Shown piece by piece: positions 29,815 to 41,906 of a DNA stretch of 64,000 nt; the first letter of the stretch is position 1, and every line of letters begins with the position of its first letter. A program made the translations under genes and the position numbers. This DNA is from Williamsia phyllosphaerae (GTDB taxonomy: Bacteria; Actinomycetota; Actinomycetes; Mycobacteriales; Mycobacteriaceae). The notes under the pieces are model-generated. The model made no database searches, was not told the DNA's origin, and was given only the letters and a program-made list of their open reading frames with translations. The stretch spans positions 930,001 through 994,000 of the forward strand of contig NZ_BMCS01000001.1 in NCBI RefSeq assembly GCF_014635305.1. Direction: 5' to 3'.

Positions 29815-30735
29815 TCAGCTGACGAAGTAGACCGCGACACCAACGCATATTAGCCACGCCACCGCGCAGAACTGGAGGACGCGGTCCCCGAGCGCGATCT
29901 CCTCGGGTTCACCGGCCTCACCGCCGTCGACGTCGACCGCGTATCGGAGGATGGCGATGGTGAACGGAACCATCGAGATGGCGTACCAGACGTTGGTGTC
30001 GTGGTCGCGCGAGAACGCCCACAGTCCGTAGGAGAGCACGACCGCGGTCGCCGAGAGTGTCCACACGAATCGCAGGTAGGTGGCCGTGTAGTACTCCAGC
30101 GACTTGCGGATCTTGGCGCCGGTGCGCTCGGCCAACTGCAGCTCGGCGTACCGCTTGCCCGCGGCCATGAACAGCGACCCGAACGCCATCACCAGCAGGA
30201 ACCACTGCGACAGACCCTTGGGCAGCTCCGCCGCGACGCCGCCGGCGATCGCGCGAAGGAGGAATCCGGACGACACGATGCAGATGTCGACGACCGCCTG
30301 GTGCTTGAGCCCGAAGCAGTACCCCAGCTGGATCACGAGGTAGATGCCGATCACCAGCGCGAGTTGCCAGTTCGCCAGGAACGAGATCGCCAGCGAGGCG
30401 ACACCGAGCACGACGGCGAGGCCGAAGGCGAGGTTTCGGGGGACCACGCCCGCGGCGATGGGGCGGTACCGCTTGGTGGGGTGCGCACGGTCGGCCTCGA
30501 CGTCGAGTGCGTCGTTGACGAGGTAGACGCAGGACGCGACCAGGCAGAACGCGACGAAGGCGATGGCCGCGCGGGCCAGCACGTCACCGTCGTCGACGGC
30601 TCCGGCGGCCAGTGGCGCGGCGAGCACGAGGACGTTCTTGACCCACTGTCGAGGGCGGACGGCCTTGATCAGGCCCGCCACCAGGTTCTTCGGCGGCCCC
30701 TTCACGTCGGTGGTCTCGATCGGTTCCTCGCTCAT
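29815..30735 (-). CDS. ubiA: Decaprenyl-phosphate phosphoribosyltransferase UbiA (DPPR synthase)
   Basis: A 306-residue UbiA-superfamily membrane prenyl-phosphate transferase. It joins phosphoribose pyrophosphate to decaprenyl phosphate, the first lipid-linked step toward the arabinose donor. About nine hydrophobic helices are seen. The first Asp-rich motif is NDALDVEADRAHP near residue 80, followed by KRYRPIAAG; the second Asp-rich region lies in VVDICIVSSGFLLRAIAGG near 155. ATG at 30735 has AGGAGT a few bases upstream. It overlaps the upstream PAP2 gene by four bases. Equivalent of Rv3806c. Confidence 0.95.
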   Translation of the reverse strand: MSEEPIETTDVKGPPKNLVAGLIKAVRPRQWVKNVLVLAAPLAAGAVDDGDVLARAAIAFVAFCLVASCVYLVNDALDVEADRAHPTKRYRPIAAGVVPRNLAFGLAVVLGVASLAISFLANWQLALVIGIYLVIQLGYCFGLKHQAVVDICIVSSGFLLRAIAGGVAAELPKGLSQWFLLVMAFGSLFMAAGKRYAELQLAERTGAKIRKSLEYYTATYLRFVWTLSATAVVLSYGLWAFSRDHDTNVWYAISMVPFTIAILRYAVDVDGGEAGEPEEIALGDRVLQFCAVAWLICVGVAVYFVS

Positions 30736-31347
30736 CGCACTCCTAAGTTCAACACCGGCGCCTGCCCGCGACACCGCAGCATTGTCCTCGCCTCGCGCGA
30801 CAATCTGGCCGTCAGGTGCGCGAACAGTCTGTCATCACGGGTGACCGCCAGCGCACAGGCTGCACCCAACACGGCTCCGGCGGCGACGTCGCTCGGGTAA
30901 TGGACGCCCAGGACCAGGCGTGACGCCACCATCGGCGGGACGATCAGTGCGGGGAGGACACCGGCGGGCAGACCCGCGGCGCGCCCCAACAGGATCGCCG
31001 CCGCAGTGGTCGAGGTGGCGTGCGACGAGGGGAAGCTCAGCCGACTCGGAGTGGACACGCCCACCCGGATGTCGGGGTGGGCAGGGCGCTTCCTGCGCAC
31101 GACGCGCTTGACGATCACCGACGCCGCGTGGGCGCCGAACGCGCCGATGCCCGCCTGCACCCATCGTGTCTGGGCGGGCAGGTCGTCGCGGGCGAAGGCG
31201 ACGGCCAGACCGACCGCGGCCGACCCCGTCCACCCGAGTGCGTGCTCGCCGAGGTGCGAGAGACCGCGCGCGGCGGGCAGGACGCCGGGCCGATCTGCGA
31301 TCGCGTTCTGGATGGCGACCAGGACCGCGTCCTCGCCGCGTGCGTGG

Positions 31348-31367
<20 letters not shown>
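30732..31367 (-). CDS. PAP2 phosphatase, probable decaprenyl-phosphoribose phosphatase (Rv3807c-like)
   Basis: A 211-residue PAP2 membrane phosphatase. The three signature blocks are present: KRVVRRKRP, then FPSSHATSTTAA, then SRLVLGVHYPSDVAAG. Its place between ubiA and glfT2 matches Rv3807c, proposed to remove the 5-phosphate from decaprenyl-phosphoryl-5-phosphoribose before epimerisation to the arabinose donor. It starts with GTG inside the end of glfT2 (20-base overlap) and its stop overlaps the ubiA start by four bases, so translation is tightly coupled to both. Confidence 0.92.
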
Positions 31368-34442
<3,075 letters not shown>

Positions 34443-34462
34443 TCAGGGTAACCGAACCGGAC

Positions 34463-36109
34463 TCACAGTCCGGCGTCGGCGGACGGGAACCCGAGAGCCC
34501 CCTCGGCACCCTTGGCCACGAAGTCCTTCAGAGCGGCGCCGGCGAGCACGTGCGCCCCGGTGGTCGGACTGAAGTAGACGTTGCCGCCCGCGAACTTCTG
34601 CACGGCACCGCCCGCGATCGTGATGACCGGGCCCAGGACCTGCCCCAGCAGGCCCGACGGGCCGCCGAGTTCGGCGATCTTCGCGTCGATGGCGGCGATC
34701 GCGGTCTTCAGCAGATCGGCCAGCGGACCGGTCAGGGTGCTCGGCAGGGCACCTTCACCCGGGACGGTCGTGCTCGGGGACGCGGGGGCGCCGGGTGTCG
34801 TCGGCGTGGCGGGTGCACTGCCGCCACCGACCGCACCGAGAAGGGAGTCGACCAGCGAGGGCAGGACGCCACCGGGGGCGGTCACACCGGTCCCCGAGGG
34901 CGAACCGGGACCGACGCCCGCGGGTGGCGCGACGATGCGGGGCTTGGGTTGACCCTGCACGGTGAACCACGCCGAGCGGAGCTTGAGCTTCGTGCGGACG
35001 TCGTCGCCGGTGGCCTCGACCGTCCGGGACGTGCCGCTGATCCGCACCTTGGTCGCACGACCGTTGTCGGGGCCGAGTCCGTTGGCCTCGATCACCTGGA
35101 TGCCGGTCAGCGACCCCACGCCGAAGGCGGAGGCGACACTGCTCGATCCGACCGTGGTGGTCCAGTTGTGGTTCGGGGATTCGGTGTCGCCGTCGTCGAC
35201 GACGGCCGGGAAGTTGACGCCGGCGGTGTAACCGCCGGTCGAGGAGGAGAACTCGGTGAAGGCCGGCGCACCGTTGACGACACGGATCTGGCCCGCGGTC
35301 GCGTCGGCTGCGGTGTTGGTACGTGGATCCTCGGCGCCGGCTCCGCCGTAGACCTGCGACATCATCGTGTCGTCGATCTTCTTGCCCTTGTCGGTGGCGG
35401 CCAGTGCGTAGGTGCGCGCGGCCACCGCCTGCGCCTTGAGTGCCTCGGCGCCGCCCTGATCCGCCCAGCGCGCGGGGCTCTCCTTGGGCGTCACGCCCTT
35501 CACGTAGTCGTCGACGGCCAGGATGTTGACCGCGCGTCCGCCGTCGAGGCCGATCGAGCCGCGGTAGGCGTCGTTCGACCCGCAGAACTTCAGCCACTCG
35601 TTGGCGGGCCGGTTGGGGGTGATGTTGATCGGGTCGATCTTCGGTGGGGTCACCGGGATGGTGCGCACCACGGCGCCGCCACATCCGGCGGTGACGGTGG
35701 CGGTGGTCCCGGACAGACGAACTGCCTGTCCGGGGGCCACCGTCTGGCCACCGACCCTCATCCCGGCGTCCGCACGCACATTCGCCGTGGTGTTGCGTGT
35801 GAGCGCAACCGTCACGGCCTTGTCCGTCTTCCCCGCGGTCGTGCCGCCGTAGTAATGGCCGAGGATCTGGTCGTACTTCCAGCCCTTCTTCGCGTATCCG
35901 AAGGCGCCGTACTGTCCCATCCCGCGTCCGTGGCCGAGCCCGTGACCGATCAGGGTCACCTGGGCGCCGACCGAGAGCGACACCGGCTCATCGATGGACG
36001 ACTCGTGCGCGACGAACGCCCCGACGCCGATGGCGGAGACCACCAGAGCAGGAGCCAACCCCAACGTGATCGAGGTGAGCGTTCTGCGGTCGGTGGCTCG
36101 ACGTGCCAT
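34463..36109 (-). CDS. Secreted SpoIID/LytB-domain protein with C-terminal LGFP-like repeat
   Basis: A 548-residue exported protein. A membrane segment near residues 12-35 acts as signal or anchor. Then comes HGLGHGRGMGQYGAFGYAKKGW, the hallmark of SpoIID domains, with the catalytic-type DDYVKGVTPKESPARW near residue 190 and AQAVAARTYAL. Sporulation SpoIID is a lytic transglycosylase acting on denuded glycan strands; here a cell-wall role in a non-spore-former is inferred. A long Pro/Gly/Thr linker leads to a C-terminal LGFP-like unit (KFAGGNVYFSPTTGAHVLAG, ALGFPSAD). Start at 36109 is supported by GAAGGAT. It heads the glf-glfT2-PAP2-ubiA-aftB run and is divergent from the amidase gene. Confidence 0.85.
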   Translation of the reverse strand: MARRATDRRTLTSITLGLAPALVVSAIGVGAFVAHESSIDEPVSLSVGAQVTLIGHGLGHGRGMGQYGAFGYAKKGWKYDQILGHYYGGTTAGKTDKAVTVALTRNTTANVRADAGMRVGGQTVAPGQAVRLSGTTATVTAGCGGAVVRTIPVTPPKIDPINITPNRPANEWLKFCGSNDAYRGSIGLDGGRAVNILAVDDYVKGVTPKESPARWADQGGAEALKAQAVAARTYALAATDKGKKIDDTMMSQVYGGAGAEDPRTNTAADATAGQIRVVNGAPAFTEFSSSTGGYTAGVNFPAVVDDGDTESPNHNWTTTVGSSSVASAFGVGSLTGIQVIEANGLGPDNGRATKVRISGTSRTVEATGDDVRTKLKLRSAWFTVQGQPKPRIVAPPAGVGPGSPSGTGVTAPGGVLPSLVDSLLGAVGGGSAPATPTTPGAPASPSTTVPGEGALPSTLTGPLADLLKTAIAAIDAKIAELGGPSGLLGQVLGPVITIAGGAVQKFAGGNVYFSPTTGAHVLAGAALKDFVAKGAEGALGFPSADAGL

Positions 36110-36180
36110 CGGCGATCCTTCATCTGTGGTTGGGGTCAGGTAACTGGTGGGACTCAAGCGACTGTAGTGACCGAATTGAA

Positions 36181-36227
36181 GTCACAACAGTGAACTCATG
36201 TCACAACAGCATCACGAGTTACACGCC
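36181..36227. promoter_or_regulatory. Three phased GTnACA direct repeats in a divergent promoter (possible MtrA site)
   Basis: GTCACAACAG occurs at 36181-36190 and again at 36200-36209, and GTTACACGCC follows at 36218-36227. The spacings are 19 and 18 bases, close to two helical turns. The array lies in the 209-base gap between the SpoIID-glf operon and the amidase gene. Mycobacterial MtrA sites are described as direct repeats of a GTCACA-type motif at cell-wall genes, so MtrA is the first candidate. An additional GTGAC/GTCAC inverted pair (36167-36171 with 36181-36185) overlaps the first repeat. Confidence 0.55.
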
Positions 36228-36318
36228 ACGCCGTCGGTGGTCGTGGACTTCGCACCCTCCCGCCGACACGATGTGGCGGTCTGTCGGATTTCGGCGGGCC
36301 GAACGAGGGAGATCCACA

Positions 36319-38508
36319 GTGCGCTATCGCCGACCGAGGCCGTCGATCGTGATGGCGGCCGTCGCGGCGGTCGTCGTCGCGAGCCCGGTGGCCGTTCTCG
36401 TGGGCGGCAGCGCCCCCGACAATGCCGTCGACCAGCGAACACCGGCGTCCGACGCCATCTCGACCACGATCCGCCAGGTGAGCCTCGACACGGTCCCGTC
36501 GACGGTGCTCGACCTCGTCCGCTCCGGCCTGGCCGGGGTGGGCGTGACGCTCCCGCCGCTCGACCTGCTCAAGCTGCAGATCCCCGACATCGCGCGCGCC
36601 CTGCCGCCCGGCGTGCTGCCCACCGGCCTGATCCCGCCCGAGCTGCTCCCGTCCACGGCCCCGTCCACCATGGCGCCGTCCACAACGGCCCCGTCCACCA
36701 CTGGTCCCGCGCCGAGCGCCGGTCGCACGCCCGCCTCGGCGGCCGTGCCCGCAGGTGCGGTCGTCAAGGAGATCACCCGCAAGGACCCGTTCAGCATGAT
36801 CGCCCTGACCTGGGACGGTCTGTCCGACACGACCGCTTTCGTCCGCGCCCGTCAGCCCGACGGCTCGTGGGGCAAGTGGTATTCCGCCGACCCCGTCGAC
36901 GGCGGCCCGGCGGTACGCGCCGGACGTGCGCCGACCAGCCAGGGCACCGAGCCGGTCTGGGTGGGCAACACCAAGGCGGTCCAGGTGGTCGTCACCAAGG
37001 ACGGCGTCGCCACCCCGGGCGTCGAGGGCGCGAAGCCGGCACCGTCGGCGGGCGCGACGGCCACCACGACCGTTCCCGAGATGTCCGTGGCACCGGGCGA
37101 GATCGCCCCACGCGCGTTCACCGTCCCCCGTGCCCCGGTGCAGGGCGACCCGATGGCCCCCGCGGCGACACCGGCACCGCCCGGACCGACCACCACCGCC
37201 TCGGCCCCGGCCCCGATGACGACGCCCTCGACGCCGAACGCGCTGGAGAAGGTCGTCTCGACGCTCAAGGCCGCCCTCATCGACCCGGGTGCCGGTGGCG
37301 CACCGGGTGGACTCGGCCTCCCCGCCGTCCTACCGGGACAGCAGCCGCCGATCATCACCCGCGCACAGTGGGGTGCCGACGAGTCCAAGCGCTGCCAGCA
37401 GCCGACCTACGATCCCGGCCTCAAGGCCGCGGTCGTCCACCACACCGCGGGCAACAACGACTACACCGCCGAGCAGTCGGCCGAGATCGTGCGCGGCATC
37501 TACGCGTACCACGCACAGACGTTGGGCTGGTGCGACATCGGATACAACGCGCTCGTCGACAAGTATGGCCAGATCTTCGAGGGCGCGTTCGGCGGACTGG
37601 ACAAGAACGTGCAGGGCACCCACACCGGCGGGTTCAACCGCGACACCGTCGGCGTGGCCATGATCGGCAACTACAACGAGGTGGCGCCCTCGCCGGAGAC
37701 CATCCGGTCGGTGGGCAGCTTCCTCGGGTGGCGACTCAAGCTCGCCGGACTCGACCCCAAGGCCAACGCACAGCTGACGTCGATCGGATTCGACACCGCG
37801 AAGTTCGGTGCCGGCGAGACGTCGAACCTGCCGATGATCAGCGGCCACCGCGACTACGACAACACCGAGTGCCCCGGGACCCTTGGATACGCGGCCCTGC
37901 CGCAGATCCGGGACGTGGCCGCGGGCAACCTCGCCGCCGCGGGCACCCCGAGTGCGGCGCCGACGGCGCCGAGTTCCTCGGTCGCGCCGGGTGCGCCGAG
38001 CACCTCACCGGGGGCCGCCGACGTCCTGTCGACGACCGACGTGGGCGCCATCGCGAAGAAGTGGCTGTCGCTGGGCGGCGCCACCGGCACCCTGGGCCAG
38101 GCGCAGACACCGGAGATGACGACGCCCGACGGCACCGCGAAGTACGTGAACTTCTCTGACGGCAAGATCTACTGGTCGAAGGAGACCGGCGCGCAGGTCG
38201 TGCAGGGCGCCATCGAGAAGGCGTGGGGCGCGGCCGGGTTCGAGAAGAGTGCGCTGGGCATGCCGGTCTCCGGCGAGACCGACGCCGTCACCGGCATCAT
38301 CACCCAGGCGTTCCAGTTCGGGTCGCTGGTGTTCAACAAGACGACCGGCGTCGTGGTGAAGGTGATCAAGGCGTTCGTCGACGAGTTCACCCGCAGCATG
38401 CGCGACCAGTTGAGCCCGGCCGCCCGGCCGGCGACGCCACCGGCCGCGGCCACCACGCCACCGGCGGGGGCACCAGTCCCGGTGCCCACCACCGGGCCGG
38501 TCGGCTGA
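36319..38508 (+). CDS. Secreted PGRP/amidase_2 N-acetylmuramoyl-L-alanine amidase with LGFP repeats
   Basis: A 729-residue exported zinc amidase, similar in layout and place to M. tuberculosis Rv3811. A signal-anchor (residues ~10-33) is followed by a domain of unknown role. A Pro/Ser/Thr stretch contains APST units. The PGRP domain runs from about residue 345 (ITRAQWGADES), with zinc ligands in VVHHTAGNND, GHRDYDN and ECPG. It should cut the peptide from the glycan strand. The C-terminal part has LGFP units (KYVNFSDGKIYWSKETGAQVV-type and ALGMPVSGE) for wall binding. The GTG at 36319 was chosen: GAGGGAG precedes it and the signal peptide then begins at once. Confidence 0.92.
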   Translation: MRYRRPRPSIVMAAVAAVVVASPVAVLVGGSAPDNAVDQRTPASDAISTTIRQVSLDTVPSTVLDLVRSGLAGVGVTLPPLDLLKLQIPDIARALPPGVLPTGLIPPELLPSTAPSTMAPSTTAPSTTGPAPSAGRTPASAAVPAGAVVKEITRKDPFSMIALTWDGLSDTTAFVRARQPDGSWGKWYSADPVDGGPAVRAGRAPTSQGTEPVWVGNTKAVQVVVTKDGVATPGVEGAKPAPSAGATATTTVPEMSVAPGEIAPRAFTVPRAPVQGDPMAPAATPAPPGPTTTASAPAPMTTPSTPNALEKVVSTLKAALIDPGAGGAPGGLGLPAVLPGQQPPIITRAQWGADESKRCQQPTYDPGLKAAVVHHTAGNNDYTAEQSAEIVRGIYAYHAQTLGWCDIGYNALVDKYGQIFEGAFGGLDKNVQGTHTGGFNRDTVGVAMIGNYNEVAPSPETIRSVGSFLGWRLKLAGLDPKANAQLTSIGFDTAKFGAGETSNLPMISGHRDYDNTECPGTLGYAALPQIRDVAAGNLAAAGTPSAAPTAPSSSVAPGAPSTSPGAADVLSTTDVGAIAKKWLSLGGATGTLGQAQTPEMTTPDGTAKYVNFSDGKIYWSKETGAQVVQGAIEKAWGAAGFEKSALGMPVSGETDAVTGIITQAFQFGSLVFNKTTGVVVKVIKAFVDEFTRSMRDQLSPAARPATPPAAATTPPAGAPVPVPTTGPVG

Positions 38509-38511
38509 GGG

Positions 38512-38904
38512 CTACTGACCGACGGGAGCGGTCGAGCGCGACGTGCCCGCGTCCGACAGGCAGGTCGCGGTGATGATCGCGGTCCAACCGGTCGGTGTGT
38601 CCGGCTTGACCACCGGGTTGGGCTGCTCGGAGCAGGCCTGGTTGCCGTTGAGGCGTACCGAGTTGAAGAGGTAGAGGTTGATCTGCGCGCCGATGACCGC
38701 GCTCTGCGGGGTCGGGTAGTAGCGCGAGACGAACTTCTTGTCGTAGGTACCGGCGACCGCGGCCGAGGCACCCGGGTCGGTGGTGGTCGGGGCCGCCGAC
38801 GCGGCGCCTGCTCCCACCATCCCGATGCCGACGACGGCGGCCGAGGCGGTGAGGCCGAGGACGATGGAACGGGCAGGATTGCGGCGGTTTGTGTTCGTGG
38901 TCAT
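38512..38904 (-). CDS. Small secreted protein of unknown function
   Basis: A 130-residue protein with a clear signal peptide (to about residue 38, GAASAAP). The mature part is ~92 residues with two cysteines (QACSEQ and TATCLSD) that probably form a disulfide. It contains YDKKFVSRYYPTPQSAVIGAQINLYLFNSVRLNG, split here only by sense: an aromatic, polar stretch without a known motif. I do not recognise a family. It is convergent with the amidase gene (3 bases between stops) and lies downstream of a HAD phosphatase gene. Confidence 0.65.
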   Translation of the reverse strand: MTTNTNRRNPARSIVLGLTASAAVVGIGMVGAGAASAAPTTTDPGASAAVAGTYDKKFVSRYYPTPQSAVIGAQINLYLFNSVRLNGNQACSEQPNPVVKPDTPTGWTAIITATCLSDAGTSRSTAPVGQ

Positions 38905-38955
38905 GTGATCAGTGTCCCAAGAATTCGGACGTCGTGTCCACGTACGCCCGATGAA

Positions 38956-39786
38956 TCATCCGTACCAGCGCATCAGGATTCGCCCGACACCGTCGTTGTC
39001 GTTGCTGGTGGCGATCTCGTCGGCCGCGTCCTTGGCCGCCGGGTGGGCGTTGGCCATCGCGACCCCGCGGTGGGCCCAGCGCAGCATCTCGATGTCGTTG
39101 GGCATGTCGCCGAACGCGATCACCGCGTCGGTGGGCAGTGAGGCGATGTCGGCGAGTTTCTTCAGTCCCGACGCCTTGTTGATGCCCGGCAGCGCCAGTT
39201 CGACGAGCCCGTTGTCGGTGGAGAACGTCACCGCGGCGAGGTCTCCGACCACCTCGGAGAGTCGTCGGGCCATCTCACCGCTGGCCATGTCCGGTTTGCG
39301 CACCAGGAGCTTGACCGCGGGCGCCGAGACGACCTCGTCGTCGCCGACCTCGATGTGGTCGGGGTTCAGCCACGCGTGCTCGTAACCCGTCGAGGCGACG
39401 AACGGCGGCGTCGCGGCGTCGTGGGCGCTCTCCCCCACCCGCTCGGCGGCGAGCCCGCACCCGGGGATCAGCTCCTTCGCGAACCCGGCGAGCCGGACCA
39501 GGGCGGCGGGATCGAGGGTGGCGGTGTGCAACACCTTGTCCTGCGCGACGTCGTAGACGATGGCGCCGTTCGCGCACACCGCATAGGTGAGGGCGTCGAG
39601 TTGCCCGGCGATCTCGGCGATCCACCGCGGTGGTCGGCCGGTTGCCAGTACGAACGTCGTGCCCGCCTTCGCGGCACGACGGATCGCCTCGCGCGTCAGC
39701 GGACGCACGGTGTTGTCGTCGTCGATCAACGTCCCGTCGACGTCGCTGACGATGAGGGTGGGTGGACCGAACCTGGTGCGACGCAT
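38956..39786 (-). CDS. HAD-superfamily hydrolase, Cof type (Rv3813c-like)
   Basis: A 276-residue cytosolic phosphatase of the HAD IIB/Cof group. Motif I is VSDVDGTLIDDD near residue 14, motif II is VLATGRPP, motif III is a Lys in NKASGLKKLA, and motif IV is IAFGDMPNDIEML. Members dephosphorylate sugar phosphates or phosphorylated cofactors; the substrate here is unknown. It lies 2 bases after the acyltransferase gene on the same strand, matching the Rv3813c-Rv3814c arrangement. Confidence 0.9.
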   Translation of the reverse strand: MRRTRFGPPTLIVSDVDGTLIDDDNTVRPLTREAIRRAAKAGTTFVLATGRPPRWIAEIAGQLDALTYAVCANGAIVYDVAQDKVLHTATLDPAALVRLAGFAKELIPGCGLAAERVGESAHDAATPPFVASTGYEHAWLNPDHIEVGDDEVVSAPAVKLLVRKPDMASGEMARRLSEVVGDLAAVTFSTDNGLVELALPGINKASGLKKLADIASLPTDAVIAFGDMPNDIEMLRWAHRGVAMANAHPAAKDAADEIATSNDNDGVGRILMRWYG

Positions 39787-39788
39787 CG

Positions 39789-40580
39789 TCAGTGACTTCC
39801 CTTGTGTTCGTCGCGTGCCCGCGCGGCGCGGAGTTGCGCCTTGCGTTCGTCGTCCTGCTCCTCGATGACGCGTGCCTGCGCGAGGGTCGGGGCGCCCCCG
39901 CCCATCGACGCCGGCACCCAGTGGGCACCGGGCGGATGGTGTCCGTAGGTGCTGCGGACGTCGTCGAGCATCGAGCTCATCACCGACTTGAGCCGGGCCG
40001 TCTCGGTGACGGCGTCGCCGGGGCAGTCGATCGGGTCGCCGAACCGGACCATCACCGGGATGTGGCTGCGGCCCATGTCGCGCGTGCTCCCGCCGACCTG
40101 GTCACCGGTCTTGGTCCACTGCCGCTGGGCGCCCCACACGATGCAGGGGACAACGGGGACATCGGCGGACTGCGCCATACGCACGGCCCCGGTCTTGAAA
40201 TCCTTCAACTCGAAGCTGCGGCTGATCGTCGCCTCCGGGTACACCCCCACGACAAACCCCTGTCGCAGGTTCTCGACCGCCTGCGCGTAGGCCTCGGCGC
40301 CCGCCGAGCGGTCCACCGGGACGGTGTGGGTGTGGGTGATCAGGAACCGCACCAGGGGGTTGTCCATCATCTCCGACTTGATCATGTACCGACACCGACG
40401 TCCGCCGCGGTAGACGCCGATGGCCGCGGGGAGGAAATCGACGTAGCTCGTGTGGTTGATCGCGATCACCGCCCCACCCGTGGCCGGGATCTTGTCGGCG
40501 TCGGCCACGTCGAGACGCATCCCCTGCGCCCTGACCAGCGCATGTGCCGCAATCTCCAACGTCCGGTAGACGGGTTCCAT
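39789..40580 (-). CDS. PlsC-type 1-acylglycerol-3-phosphate acyltransferase (paralogue 1)
   Basis: A 263-residue membrane-associated acyltransferase. The catalytic motif is INHTSYVDFLP near residue 38; the glycerolphosphate site is VGVYPEATISRSFELK near 130; VPCIVWGAQRQWTK follows. It should acylate lysophosphatidic acid or a related acceptor. It closely resembles the product of 43252-44007, including the C-terminal GGGAPTLAxA tail, so the two are recent or well-kept duplicates. Matches the Rv3814c-Rv3816c acyltransferase cluster. Upstream it is divergent from a GGDEF gene. Confidence 0.9.
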   Translation of the reverse strand: MEPVYRTLEIAAHALVRAQGMRLDVADADKIPATGGAVIAINHTSYVDFLPAAIGVYRGGRRCRYMIKSEMMDNPLVRFLITHTHTVPVDRSAGAEAYAQAVENLRQGFVVGVYPEATISRSFELKDFKTGAVRMAQSADVPVVPCIVWGAQRQWTKTGDQVGGSTRDMGRSHIPVMVRFGDPIDCPGDAVTETARLKSVMSSMLDDVRSTYGHHPPGAHWVPASMGGGAPTLAQARVIEEQDDERKAQLRAARARDEHKGSH

Positions 40581-40732
40581 ACGCTGAGCCTAACGACCCG
40601 CCCGGCATCGATCGACGTTGTTCCGGCCAAGGCGGGTCGATGGCAGTTGTCGAATCAGTTGTTTGTGATCAGCGACAGCTGTCAGACTCATGTCCGTCCG
40701 TCGGGGGCGATTCATCACCACAGGGGTCACGC

Positions 40733-41893
40733 GTGCGATCAGGTCGTCCACCGTCAGCGGCCGGTCCCGGCGACCCCACTCCACTGTCGAGCGCCGGTTT
40801 CGGGACGTCGCTTCGGCAATGGATCTCGGGCGACCACGACTACGTGTGGATCGTGAACCACCACTCGATGCGCTCGCTGCACCGACCGATCAGGCTGGTC
40901 TTCGCGGGGAACACCCTGCTGTTCGCGATCTGTTCCAGCCTTCTGCTGGGTAGTCCGTCGGGGCCTCGTGGGGTCCCCTCGGTCACCTGGGCGATCGCCG
41001 TGCTGGTGGTGCAGGCGGTGGCGATCGCCGCGATCCTCCTCGCGCCCGTGCCCACCACCTCACGCATGGCGCAGCGGTATTTCGTCGGGTTCGCGATCTT
41101 CGGTGACGTGGGCCTCACCTCGGTCCTGCTCCTCTACACCCCGGTGGTCAGCGCCTTCGGCTGCGCGTTGTTCGTGCTGAACAGCGCGCTGTGTACCTAC
41201 TTCGTCAGTTCGCGGTGGCTGCTGGCCCACATGGCGTGGGCGGCGGCGGTGATCGGGTGGACGACGTGGCGAGTTCACGACAGCGGTTCCTTCGACACGT
41301 TCGCGACGATCGCAGGGGGCCTGGTCATGCTGGTGGCGGTCTGCGCTGTCCCGGTCGCCGCACACGTCGCGTGGACCCTGCTGTCGATCGACGCCCGCCA
41401 GTCACTGCGGGATCCACTCACGGGTCTGCACAATCGACGCGGTATCGACGCGTCGCTCGAACCGCTGTGGCGAGCCGCGCAGGACCGGGGTGTCGCGATC
41501 GGCGCGGTGGTCATAGACATCGACAACTTCAAACGGATCAACGACACCTACGGACACGACGTCGGTGATCTCGTACTGCAGCAGATGTCGGCCCGCATGA
41601 TCGGCCTCGCCGGCCCCACCGCGGTCGTGGGTCGGACCGGAGGCGAGGAGTTCACCATCGTCGTGACCGGCACGGTTCCCGACGTCGTCGACCGGATCAC
41701 CTCCCTGCCCGACCGGCTGCGTGACGCCATCGACTCCGCGCCGGTGACCGTCAGCGTGGGTGCGGCGGTCATCGAGTCGCCCGACGATCATCGTGTCGAC
41801 ATCGCGATCCGACACGCGCTTCGTGCTGCGGACGGTCGCATGTACGACGCCAAGCGCAGTGGCGGCGGACGAGCCTTCCTCAGCTCGATCTAG
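40733..41893 (+). CDS. Membrane GGDEF-domain diguanylate cyclase
   Basis: A 386-residue protein predicted to make cyclic di-GMP. About six membrane helices cover residues ~60-225 without a recognisable sensory fold. The GGDEF domain follows, with DPLTGLHNRRGID, VVIDIDNFKRINDTYGHDVGD-type core and the active GRTGGEEFTIVV. The RxxD inhibitory site normally five residues before GGEEF is not seen, so product feedback may be lacking. GTG at 40733 was chosen for the AGGGGT six bases upstream; an ATG at 40640 is possible but would extend back toward the divergent gene. Confidence 0.85.
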   Translation: MRSGRPPSAAGPGDPTPLSSAGFGTSLRQWISGDHDYVWIVNHHSMRSLHRPIRLVFAGNTLLFAICSSLLLGSPSGPRGVPSVTWAIAVLVVQAVAIAAILLAPVPTTSRMAQRYFVGFAIFGDVGLTSVLLLYTPVVSAFGCALFVLNSALCTYFVSSRWLLAHMAWAAAVIGWTTWRVHDSGSFDTFATIAGGLVMLVAVCAVPVAAHVAWTLLSIDARQSLRDPLTGLHNRRGIDASLEPLWRAAQDRGVAIGAVVIDIDNFKRINDTYGHDVGDLVLQQMSARMIGLAGPTAVVGRTGGEEFTIVVTGTVPDVVDRITSLPDRLRDAIDSAPVTVSVGAAVIESPDDHRVDIAIRHALRAADGRMYDAKRSGGGRAFLSSI

Positions 41894-41906
41894 GCGGCCG
41901 GGGCGA

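Noticed and set aside
36640..36720. APST-type repeats in the amidase as a minisatellite
   Set aside because: The units are imperfect at the DNA level and typical of Pro/Thr-rich linkers in exported proteins.
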